Source: UBA9676 sp036522155 (GTDB lineage: Bacteria > Actinomycetota > Actinomycetes > Streptosporangiales > Streptosporangiaceae). From it: DNA of 37,239 bases. The notes beneath the pieces were generated by a model, which was given only the letters and a program-made list of their open reading frames with translations, did no database searches and had not been told where the DNA came from. Positions 13,903-20,882 of this stretch are shown here, piece after piece (the first letter of the stretch is position 1; each line of letters begins with the position of its first letter). The position numbers were made by a program, and so were the translations under genes. Location: NCBI GenBank assembly GCA_036522155.1, contig DATDGI010000202.1, positions 1 through 37,239 of the forward strand. Reading direction: 5' to 3'.

Positions 13903-16233
13903 GTGCCCTACGAGATCCCAGGCCCTGACGTCATGCCGATCGTCGACGCCCCGCCGACACCGATGACCTACCTGGCCCCGGGCGGCCGTTTCCTGGCCTT
14001 GCTCCACCACGAGTCGCATCCGCCCGTCGCCATGCTGGCCCGCCCCTACCGGGCGCTGGCCGGGATCAGGATCGACCCCGGGCTCGCCGCCCGGCGGCGG
14101 ATGCGGCGGTTCACCGGTCTGTCGGTGATCCGGGTCGCGGATGGGACCGAGCGGCTGCTGGCCCTGCCCGAGGGGGCGCAGCCGGGACCGCCGCTGTGGG
14201 CCCCGGACGGTCAGCACTTCGCCTTCACCATGGATCGGGCCGACGGGATCGGGGTCTGGGTCGCCGACGCCGAGACCGCCACGGCGAACCAGGTGCCGGA
14301 GCTGACCGTTCGGGACGTGCTGGGCGGGGACACCTCAGCCGGTTCGACCGTCGGCTGGTCGCGTGATGGCCGGTCGCTGCTGGTGCTCGCCGCTCCCGGC
14401 GACGCTCAGCCGCTGGCCCAGCCACCGATCGAGCCGCAGATCGACGAGACCGCGGGCAAGCACTCACAGATGGCCACCTTCACCGATCTGCTCCGGACGC
14501 CCGCGGACGAGGACGCGTTCGAGACGCTGGCCACCACGCTGCCGTGCCGGGTCGCCCCGGTCACCGGCCAGCGCGCCGTGCTGGGGCCACCCGGGCTGTA
14601 CCAGAGCGTCGACGAATCGCCCGACGGGACCTATCTGCTGGTCTACCGGCTGCGGCGGCCGTTCTCGTTTCGCGTCCCGTGGGGGCTGTTCGCCCGCGGG
14701 GCGGAGGTGTGGCGGGCTGATGGGACCCCGGTCGCCGTCGTCGCCGACCTGCCGGTGAGCGACGAGGTCCCGCGGCACGGGGTACCGACCGGCCCGCGCC
14801 TGGTCAGCTGGGAGGAGCGGGCGCCGGCCAGCCTGGTCTGGGTGGAGGCGCTGGACGGCGGCGACCCGGTCGCCCCGGCCAGGCACCGCGACCGGCTCTT
14901 CCGGCTCGCCGCGCCGTTCACCGGCGAACCCGCGGCCGTGACCGACCTGCAGCACCGCTGCCTGGGCTGGTACGACCTGGATGAGCCGCACCAGCTGCTG
15001 CTGATGGAGCACGACCGCGACCGGCGCTGGCTGACCACCTGGCTGCTGGATCTGGCGGCACCGGGCGAGAGGCGGGTGATCTTCGACCTGTCCATGGACG
15101 ACGCCTATGGCGACCCGGGGAATCCGCTGACCGTGCTGCGCCCCGACGGCCGCCGGACCCTGCTGGACGACGGCTCCGCCATCTACCTGCGCGGTGACGG
15201 CGCCTCGCCGGACGGCAACCATCCGTTCTTCGACCGCTTCGACCTGGCCACCCGCGCCGGGACCCGGCTCCACCAGAGCCCGCCGGGCTGCGTCGAGCAT
15301 GTCATCGGGTTCACCGGCGCCGGCTGGCCCGAGGTCGTGATCTGGCACGAAAGCCCCACCGAGCCGCCGAACCTGCGCGCGGCCGGGCTCGACGGCTCCC
15401 CGGCCCGGCCGCTGACCAGCTGGCCGGACCCGCACCCGGAGCTGACCGGCATCGCCAAACGGCTGGTGGTGCACGACCGGGGCGACGGTGTGGGCCTGTC
15501 CGGGATGCTCTACCTGCCGCCCGGCCACGACCCGGCCCGCGACGGGCGGCTGCCCCTGGTGGTGTGGGCCTACCCGTCCGACTTCGGCGCCGCCGACATG
15601 GCGGGCCAGGTCCGGGGCAGCACCGGCGAGTTCACCCGGCTGACCCCGCTCGGGCCGGCGGTCTTCGTGCTGCGCGGGTATGCGGTGCTGGCCGATGCCA
15701 CCATGCCGGTGATCGGCGACCCGGAGACCATGAACGACACCTACCTGGAGCAGATCACCGCGGCCGCCGGTGCCCACATCGGGGCGCTGGCCGAGGCGGG
15801 CATCATCGACCCCGGGCGGGTGGCGGTCGGCGGCCACAGCTACGGCGCGTTCATGACCGCCAACCTGCTGGCGCACACGGATTTGTTCGCGGCCGGCATT
15901 GCCCGCAGCGGCGCCTACAACCGCAGCCTGACCCCGTTCGGCTTCCAGACCGAGCGGCGCAATTTCTGGGAAGCGCCGGCCGTGTATGACCGGGTCTCGC
16001 CGTTCCGGCATGCCGATCAGATCACCGCGCCGCTGCTGCTGATCCATGGCGAGCAGGACAGCAACCCGGGCACCTATCCCATCCAGTCGCAGCGGCTGTT
16101 CGACGCCATCCGGGGCACCGGCGGCACCGCCCGGCTGGTGGTGCTGCCCTACGAGAGCCACGCCTACCTGGCCAGGGAATCGGTCCTGCACCTGCTGGCC
16201 GAAGAGTTCCGCTGGCTGGAACGCTGGCTGTGA
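13903..16233 (+). CDS. S9 (prolyl oligopeptidase family) serine peptidase
   Basis: From GTG13903 this is a 776-aa protein with an N-terminal beta-propeller and a C-terminal alpha/beta-hydrolase. The triad is Ser646 in GGHSYGAFM, Asp719 in HGEQDSNPGTYP and His753 in ESHAYLA. The arrangement resembles the S9D glutamyl-endopeptidase-like subgroup. I see no clear signal peptide, so a cytoplasmic location is likely. GTG13903 is chosen because GGAAGGA lies just upstream (13888-13894) and the sequence before it is the SRPBCC gene in another frame. Its stop overlaps the GTG start of the GDT1-family gene by 4 bases. Confidence 0.9.
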   Translation: MPYEIPGPDVMPIVDAPPTPMTYLAPGGRFLALLHHESHPPVAMLARPYRALAGIRIDPGLAARRRMRRFTGLSVIRVADGTERLLALPEGAQPGPPLWAPDGQHFAFTMDRADGIGVWVADAETATANQVPELTVRDVLGGDTSAGSTVGWSRDGRSLLVLAAPGDAQPLAQPPIEPQIDETAGKHSQMATFTDLLRTPADEDAFETLATTLPCRVAPVTGQRAVLGPPGLYQSVDESPDGTYLLVYRLRRPFSFRVPWGLFARGAEVWRADGTPVAVVADLPVSDEVPRHGVPTGPRLVSWEERAPASLVWVEALDGGDPVAPARHRDRLFRLAAPFTGEPAAVTDLQHRCLGWYDLDEPHQLLLMEHDRDRRWLTTWLLDLAAPGERRVIFDLSMDDAYGDPGNPLTVLRPDGRRTLLDDGSAIYLRGDGASPDGNHPFFDRFDLATRAGTRLHQSPPGCVEHVIGFTGAGWPEVVIWHESPTEPPNLRAAGLDGSPARPLTSWPDPHPELTGIAKRLVVHDRGDGVGLSGMLYLPPGHDPARDGRLPLVVWAYPSDFGAADMAGQVRGSTGEFTRLTPLGPAVFVLRGYAVLADATMPVIGDPETMNDTYLEQITAAAGAHIGALAEAGIIDPGRVAVGGHSYGAFMTANLLAHTDLFAAGIARSGAYNRSLTPFGFQTERRNFWEAPAVYDRVSPFRHADQITAPLLLIHGEQDSNPGTYPIQSQRLFDAIRGTGGTARLVVLPYESHAYLARESVLHLLAEEFRWLERWL

Positions 16234-16871
16234 ATGTCGCCATCGCCGCGACGGTGTTTCCTGTCATCTTCATCGGCGAACTGCCGGACAAGACCATGTT
16301 CGCTTCGCTGGTGCTGGCCTCGCGCGGGCGTCCCGCCGCCACCTGGCTGGGGGCGGCGGGAGCGTTTGCCATCCACGTCGTGCTGGCCACGACCGTCGGG
16401 GTGCTGGCGTTCCGGCTGCTGCCGGCGCGGGTCCTGGAAACGGCCACCGCCCTGGTCTTCCTGGCCGGAGCGGTCATCGCCGCGCGGGCCGCGCTGAGGG
16501 CCCAGGACCCGGAACCGGACCCGGAACCGGAACCGGACCCGGAACCGGACCCGGACCGGCCCGCGGACGCCGGCGCCGGCCCATCCGCTGACGTACCAAG
16601 CTGGCGGCCCGTCCTCACCGCCTTCGCCGTCATCTTCGCCGCCGAATGGGGTGACCTGACCCAGATCCTGACCGCCAACCTGACCGCTCAGTACCACTCA
16701 CCGCTGTCGGTGGGGACGGGCGCCCTGCTGGCCCTGTGGTCGGCGGCGGCCATCGCGGTCACCGGTGGCCGGCACCTGGGCCACCTGATCAGTGACCGGC
16801 ACCTGCAGATCGTGACCGCGGTGATGCTCACCGCCCTGGCCGCCTACGCGGCCTGGACGGCGCTGCGGTGA
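16230..16871 (+). CDS. GDT1/TMEM165 (UPF0016) family transporter
   Basis: This 213-aa membrane protein has the two-fold GDT1 layout: three TM helices, a linker, three TM helices. The first consensus motif is GELPDKT (16-22); the second is AEWGDLTQ (139-146), in which the usual Lys/Arg after GD is Leu. Family members move Mn2+ or Ca2+ out of the cytosol, probably in exchange for H+ (family knowledge). The linker (about 94-120) is an unusually acidic Pro-Glu/Asp repeat that could sit near the membrane as a metal sensor or be simple slippage. The GTG start overlaps the peptidase stop (GTGA). Confidence 0.9.
   Translation: MNVAIAATVFPVIFIGELPDKTMFASLVLASRGRPAATWLGAAGAFAIHVVLATTVGVLAFRLLPARVLETATALVFLAGAVIAARAALRAQDPEPDPEPEPDPEPDPDRPADAGAGPSADVPSWRPVLTAFAVIFAAEWGDLTQILTANLTAQYHSPLSVGTGALLALWSAAAIAVTGGRHLGHLISDRHLQIVTAVMLTALAAYAAWTALR
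16507..16558 (+). repeat. Hexanucleotide repeat coding an acidic Pro-Asp/Glu linker
   Basis: About eight imperfect in-frame units of the form GACCCG or GAACCG encode alternating Pro with Asp or Glu between the two halves of the GDT1-family protein. In-frame hexamer changes would alter linker length without frameshift. Confidence 0.85.
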
Positions 16872-16926
16872 CCGGACAGCACCTGGCGGCGCGGCCAGCC
16901 CCGGGTCCGGGGTCCGGCCCACCGCC

Positions 16927-16932
16927 TAAGCT
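16927..16932 (+). promoter_or_regulatory. Putative -10 for the small Cys-containing membrane protein
   Basis: TAAGCT (TAnnnT) ends 8 bases before ATG16941 and no Shine-Dalgarno is present, consistent with a leaderless or near-leaderless transcript. The 69-base gap also contains a symmetric CCCCGG-GT-CCGGGG at 16899-16912. Confidence 0.35.
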
Positions 16933-16940
16933 GAGTCGCC

Positions 16941-17258
16941 ATGGAAGGGCGCCACCCCAACCGGCGCGGGGAATCGCTCACCCCACGCCAGAAACGGGTC
17001 TTCGTCGTGGTGGGCGTGGCCCTGGTGGTGCTGCTCGGCGGGTTCGGCGCCTGGGCGGCGGCCAGTTCCGGCCGCTACGGCGGCTCCGGGCACGGCTGTA
17101 TCAACGTGGTGGTACCCAGCAGCACCGGGGGCGGCATCCTGCACGACTGTGGTGCCGCCGCCCGCACCCTCTGCCGCCAGGCGTTCACCGCGCACACCCA
17201 GCTCGCCAGGTACGCCCGCCCCCAGTGCCGGCTGGCCGGCCTCGGCCGTCCCGGGTGA
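16941..17258 (+). CDS. Small membrane-anchored extracytoplasmic Cys protein
   Basis: This 105-aa protein has a short basic cytoplasmic N-terminus (to about residue 19), one TM helix (VFVVVGVALVVLLGGFGAWAA) and an extracytoplasmic domain. That domain has four spaced cysteines, in HGCINVVVPSSTGGG, LHDCG, LCRQAF and PQCRLAG, which could form two disulfides. From memory it resembles a conserved actinobacterial family of unknown function. It ends 3 bases before the convergent methyltransferase-like gene. Confidence 0.75.
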   Translation: MEGRHPNRRGESLTPRQKRVFVVVGVALVVLLGGFGAWAAASSGRYGGSGHGCINVVVPSSTGGGILHDCGAAARTLCRQAFTAHTQLARYARPQCRLAGLGRPG

Positions 17259-17261
17259 AGC

Positions 17262-17810
17262 TCAGAAAAGGTAGGGGACCAGCATCTTGGTTGATCGCTT
17301 GTACTGCGGATAGGAGTCGGGGAAGCGGCCGGCCATGAAGCGTTCTTCCATGAAGGCGCTGTAGATGAAGTAAACGCCCAGCAACACGGCCGCTACCAGC
17401 CAGTACAGGCTGACGGCGATGGCCGTGCCAATCATCGCCAGGATGATGCCCGAGTAGATGGGGTGGCGGATGCTGCCGTACGGCCCGGTCGTGATTAGTT
17501 CTGGGTCGGCCTTTTGCGTCATCGGCATCCCCCAGTTCCGGCCGAGATAGAGCCTGGCCCATACCGCCAGCCCCAGCCCCAGCAGGAAGATGGCGAGGCC
17601 GATGCCTTGCAGCCATGGATCGGCCGTAACCGTCGTGCTTTTAAGGGACCTACCACGCAGCAGGAGGAGAATGATGACGATGATGCCGACCCGGAGGGCG
17701 GCGAATCGGGCCCAGCGGGTCCGGCCCGCCTTGACCCCGAAGGAGGCGGCCAGCCAGTAGACCCAGAAGCCGAGCCAGCCTATGGGGATGATGATGTCGA
17801 CCGCATGCAT
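17262..17810 (-). CDS. Isoprenylcysteine carboxyl methyltransferase family protein
   Basis: This 182-aa integral membrane protein has four to five TM helices. It carries the ICMT/PEMT signature: GRNWGMPM, LITTGPYGSIRHPIYSG and a later EERF...PDSYPQYKRST that together bind S-adenosylmethionine. Bacterial members methylate small lipids or amines, and the substrate is unknown here. ATG17810 is preferred over TTG17816 because GGAG lies 7 bases upstream. Confidence 0.88.
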   Translation of the reverse strand: MHAVDIIIPIGWLGFWVYWLAASFGVKAGRTRWARFAALRVGIIVIILLLLRGRSLKSTTVTADPWLQGIGLAIFLLGLGLAVWARLYLGRNWGMPMTQKADPELITTGPYGSIRHPIYSGIILAMIGTAIAVSLYWLVAAVLLGVYFIYSAFMEERFMAGRFPDSYPQYKRSTKMLVPYLF

Positions 17811-17921
17811 GGGCAAACTCCGGGGTCATGGGACGGTGACATCGTAGCCGCCGGGGTCTGGGGTCAGCCGACCGGCAGGATGATCGCCGAGTGATCCCGG
17901 GGTCGTGCCAGACCTGGTGGA

Positions 17922-17937
17922 CTCCGGTCTCCCGGAG
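17922..17937 (-). terminator. Candidate terminator of the two-component operon
   Basis: CTCCGG and CCGGAG form a perfect 6-bp stem with a 4-base loop, 4 bases beyond the response-regulator stop codon. No T-tract follows; the call depends on symmetry and position. Confidence 0.4.
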
Positions 17938-17941
17938 CGCG

Positions 17942-18667
17942 TCAGCCCTGCTGAGCGGTTGAGTCGTCGCCGGAGGCCTGGCCTGGAGTTGCCAGACCGG
18001 TCTCGTACGCGAGGACGACGGCCTGTACCCGGTCGCGGAGTTGCAGCTTGGCGAGGATCCGGGCGACGTGGGTCTTGACGGTTGCCTCGCTGAGAACCAG
18101 TTCCTCTGCTAGCTCGGCGTTGCTCAGCCCGCGGGCCAGCAAGCGCAGCACTTCAGCCTCTCTAGGGCTGAGAGCAGACAGTTCACGGCGCACGGGCTGG
18201 CCGACTCGGTCGCGGGGGGCGAACCGTTCCACCAGGCGGCGGGTGACGGACGGCGCGAGCAGGGCGTCCCCGGCGCGCACCATGCGGATCGCGGCGGTCA
18301 AGTACTCGGGAGAGACGTGCTTGAGCAGGAACCCGCTGGCCCCGGCGGCCAGCGCGGCATAGACATACTCGTCTAGGTCGAATGTGGTCAAGATGATGAT
18401 CCGGCAGCTAGTCTCCGGCTCCGCGGCGATGATGCGCCTGGTGGCTTCCAGGCCGTCCATTTCCGGCATCCTGATGTCCATCAGGACCACGTCGGGGTGG
18501 TGTTCCAGCACCGCGGCGACCGCCCCAGCGCCGTCCGCAGCCTCGCCGACGACCGGTATCCCCGCGTCGCGCAAGATCATGCGGAAGCCGGTTCGGACCA
18601 GGGTCTGGTCGTCGGCGATGACGACGCGCGGCGCGGACGGGTCGGCTGTGCAATTGGTGGCTGTCAC
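17942..18667 (-). CDS. NarL/FixJ family response regulator
   Basis: This 241-aa protein has a receiver domain (acidic pair Asp19/Asp20, phospho-acceptor Asp64 in VVLMDIRMPEMDG, conserved Thr in LTTFD, Lys in FLLKHVSPE) and a LuxR helix-turn-helix (LSPREAEVLRLLARGLSNAELAEELVLSEATVKTHVARILAKL). The GTG start overlaps the histidine-kinase stop (GTGA), showing translational coupling. Its probable targets are the divergent ABC exporter genes 1.5 kb away and its own operon (inference from arrangement). Confidence 0.95.
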   Translation of the reverse strand: MTATNCTADPSAPRVVIADDQTLVRTGFRMILRDAGIPVVGEAADGAGAVAAVLEHHPDVVLMDIRMPEMDGLEATRRIIAAEPETSCRIIILTTFDLDEYVYAALAAGASGFLLKHVSPEYLTAAIRMVRAGDALLAPSVTRRLVERFAPRDRVGQPVRRELSALSPREAEVLRLLARGLSNAELAEELVLSEATVKTHVARILAKLQLRDRVQAVVLAYETGLATPGQASGDDSTAQQG

Positions 18668-20013
18668 GTGGGCGCCGGAGGAGTCACGAGCGCAGCTGCG
18701 TCGGGTATCCGGGCCCTGACCTGCCAGCCGCCGCCAGGAGTTCGCCCGGCGGTGAGTTCCCCGCCGTACAGCGAGACCCGCTCGCGCAGGCCAAGCAGGC
18801 CCCGACCGGCGCCGGGAATCCCGCCTGGGCGGCCCGGAGTCGTGCCCGCTTCACGAGGTACTGCGGGAGGGCGGCGGGTCGGCTTGGCCTCCCTGCCCTC
18901 ATCAGCGACCTCGATCGAAAGGTCGTCGTGGTGATACTCGATCGTCACGGTGGTCCTGGGCTGGCCCGCGTGCTTGATCACGTTGGTAAGCGCCTCCTGG
19001 ATCACCCGGTAGGCGGCCAGGTCGATGCCGGGCGGCAGCGCCCGCGCTTGGCCGCTGACACGCAGCTCGACGGGCACCCCAGCGCCTGTGACCTTGTCGA
19101 TGAGCGACTGCAGCCGGTCGAGGCCCGGCTGCGGCTGAGGCGGCCCGCCGCCGGGCATGCCCGACAGGCCGGTATCTTGCAGCGTGAGCAGGCCGAGGAG
19201 GTGCTGGAGCTCAGTGATCGCGGCCCGGCCGCATTCTTCGATAGCCAGCAGCGCCGATGTGGCCTCTTGTGGCTCGGCGGCGAGCACCCGCCGGGCACCG
19301 CCGGCCTGCACGACCATCATGCTGACGTTGTGCGTCACCACGTCGTGCAGTTCGCCTGCGATGCGGGACCGCTCGAGCGCGACCGCCCGGTGGGTGGCGT
19401 CCTCGTGCTCGGCCTGCAGCCGGGCCAGCCGGGCCCGGTACTCGCCCGCCCGCTGGCGCCATAGACGCATGGCGTTGCCGACGATGCCGGCGATGACCAC
19501 GGGGGTGAACACCAGCACCGCTGTCTGCAGCAGGCCGCCGCGCGACAGCGCTGGCGCCGCAGCCAGGAAAACCAGAACTAGCACGCCCGCCGCCACGCTC
19601 GGCAGCGCCGCGCTCCGGTAACGGCTGTACGTTACGACGGAGTACGCGGCCGGGACCAGCGCGATTATGCTGGCCAGGGCGATCCCGGGCAGGTCGGCCA
19701 GCAGCAGGCAAGCGGCCAGGCACAGCCCGAAAGCCGTCAGCGGGCGTCGCCGGCGGATGGTCAGCGGGGCCGCGCGCGCCACTACCGCGAACAGCACACC
19801 GTGCTTCCACTCAAGAGCCACCGAGCCGCGGGCGCTGAGGAACATCATGGCCAAAGACGCGACCGCCACGGCCAGGGCGAACGCGGCGTCGGCGGTGATC
19901 TGGCGTCTGGTAGGCCTGGCCGGCTGGTCCGCGGACCGCGCCAAGGTCACGATCCGCCGCGCCGTGCCGCGCACGCGCCGCACGGCTGCCAGCTGGATGA
20001 TCTGCGCGTCCAC
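18664..20013 (-). CDS. Sensor histidine kinase (HisKA_3 type)
   Basis: From GTG20013 this is about 449 aa: a basic N-terminus, five to six TM helices with very short loops, then a HisKA_3 dimerisation domain (RSRIAGELHDVVTHNVSMMVVQAGGARR, phospho-His in LHD) and a HATPase domain (EALTNVIKHA, VADEG, GRGLLGLRERVSLYGG). With hardly any extracellular loop, it probably senses a membrane-located signal such as a lipid or cell-envelope antibiotic. TTG20031 is an alternative start. A proline-rich insertion separates the G1 and G2 boxes. It is divergent from an ABC exporter it may control. Confidence 0.93.
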   Translation of the reverse strand: MDAQIIQLAAVRRVRGTARRIVTLARSADQPARPTRRQITADAAFALAVAVASLAMMFLSARGSVALEWKHGVLFAVVARAAPLTIRRRRPLTAFGLCLAACLLLADLPGIALASIIALVPAAYSVVTYSRYRSAALPSVAAGVLVLVFLAAAPALSRGGLLQTAVLVFTPVVIAGIVGNAMRLWRQRAGEYRARLARLQAEHEDATHRAVALERSRIAGELHDVVTHNVSMMVVQAGGARRVLAAEPQEATSALLAIEECGRAAITELQHLLGLLTLQDTGLSGMPGGGPPQPQPGLDRLQSLIDKVTGAGVPVELRVSGQARALPPGIDLAAYRVIQEALTNVIKHAGQPRTTVTIEYHHDDLSIEVADEGREAKPTRRPPAVPREAGTTPGRPGGIPGAGRGLLGLRERVSLYGGELTAGRTPGGGWQVRARIPDAAALVTPPAPT

Positions 20014-20153
20014 CTGACCATTGTCGCGCAATGCCCCGGCCGGGCCATCCGCTGCGCGGGCTAACCCGTTACATCGAAAGGATGACCGGCGCCTGGTACG
20101 TGGCGGCCGGAGATTACATAGCCGGGCCGACGCGCCCGCTGCGCCGTCCGGCC

Positions 20154-20159
20154 TACGTT
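20154..20159 (+). promoter_or_regulatory. Putative leaderless -10 for the ABC ATPase
   Basis: TACGTT (TAnnnT) ends 6 bases before ATG20166. No Shine-Dalgarno precedes this ATG, whereas its translation begins exactly where ABC ATPase homology begins. A leaderless transcript starting at the A of the ATG explains both. Confidence 0.45.
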
Positions 20160-20165
20160 GCCCGC

Positions 20166-20882
20166 ATGGATGCTGTGATACGGCTCGGCGAGGTCAGCAA
20201 GACCTATGCCGCGGGCAGCCAGCCTGCCCTTAACCGGGTCAGCCTGGAGGTCGCGCCGGGGGAGGCGGTGGCGGTGATGGGCCCGTCGGGCAGCGGGAAA
20301 TCCACGCTGCTGAACCTGATCGGCGGACTGGATAAGCCAACCAGCGGCACGGTGACAGTGGCCGGGCAGCGGGTGGACACGCTGACCGAGACCGGGGTGG
20401 CCAGGTTCCGGCGCGGCCAGATCGGGATGATCTTCCAGTTCTTCAACCTGCTCGATGACCTCACGGTCCTGGATAATGTGCTGCTCCCGGCCCAGCTGGC
20501 CGGCGCCCGGCGGGGAAGGGCACGCGCCAGGGCTGATGAGCTTCTGGCGTCCCTCGGGATCGGCCAGCTCGGCGATTCCTACCCAGGCCGGCTGTCGGGG
20601 GGGCAGCAGCAGCGGGTGGCGATCGCCCGCGCGCTGGTGAACCGGCCCGCGCTGCTGCTGGCCGACGAGCCGACCGGGGCGCTGGACACTGCGACCGGCG
20701 AGCAGATCGGGCTTCTGCTGGCTGACCTGCACTCCTCCGGGCAGACCATAGTCCTGGTCACCCACAACCCCGATCTCGCGGCGCGCTACGCCAGCCGCGT
20801 CATCCGGCTGGTGGATGGCCAGATCGCCAGTGACACTCCCAGCCCGATCGCCGGGAGCCCAGCAGCAGGGCGGCGCCGATGA
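20166..20882 (+). CDS. ABC transporter ATP-binding protein (MacB/LolD-like)
   Basis: This 238-aa ATPase has Walker A GPSGSGKST, a Q-loop in MIFQFFNLLDDLTVLDNV, the signature LSGGQQQRVAIARAL, Walker B LLLADEPTGALD and the H-loop VTHNP. These match the MacB/LolD/FtsE class, which drives mechanotransmission rather than classic import. ATG20166 fits family start sites; ATG20082 in frame would add 28 residues. Its stop overlaps the permease ATG by 4 bases. It is divergent from the histidine kinase. Confidence 0.95.
   Translation: MDAVIRLGEVSKTYAAGSQPALNRVSLEVAPGEAVAVMGPSGSGKSTLLNLIGGLDKPTSGTVTVAGQRVDTLTETGVARFRRGQIGMIFQFFNLLDDLTVLDNVLLPAQLAGARRGRARARADELLASLGIGQLGDSYPGRLSGGQQQRVAIARALVNRPALLLADEPTGALDTATGEQIGLLLADLHSSGQTIVLVTHNPDLAARYASRVIRLVDGQIASDTPSPIAGSPAAGRRR

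Noticed and set aside
14464..16191. 575-aa open frame on the - strand
   Set aside because: Antisense to the S9 peptidase, whose catalytic triad and propeller are unmistakable on the + strand.
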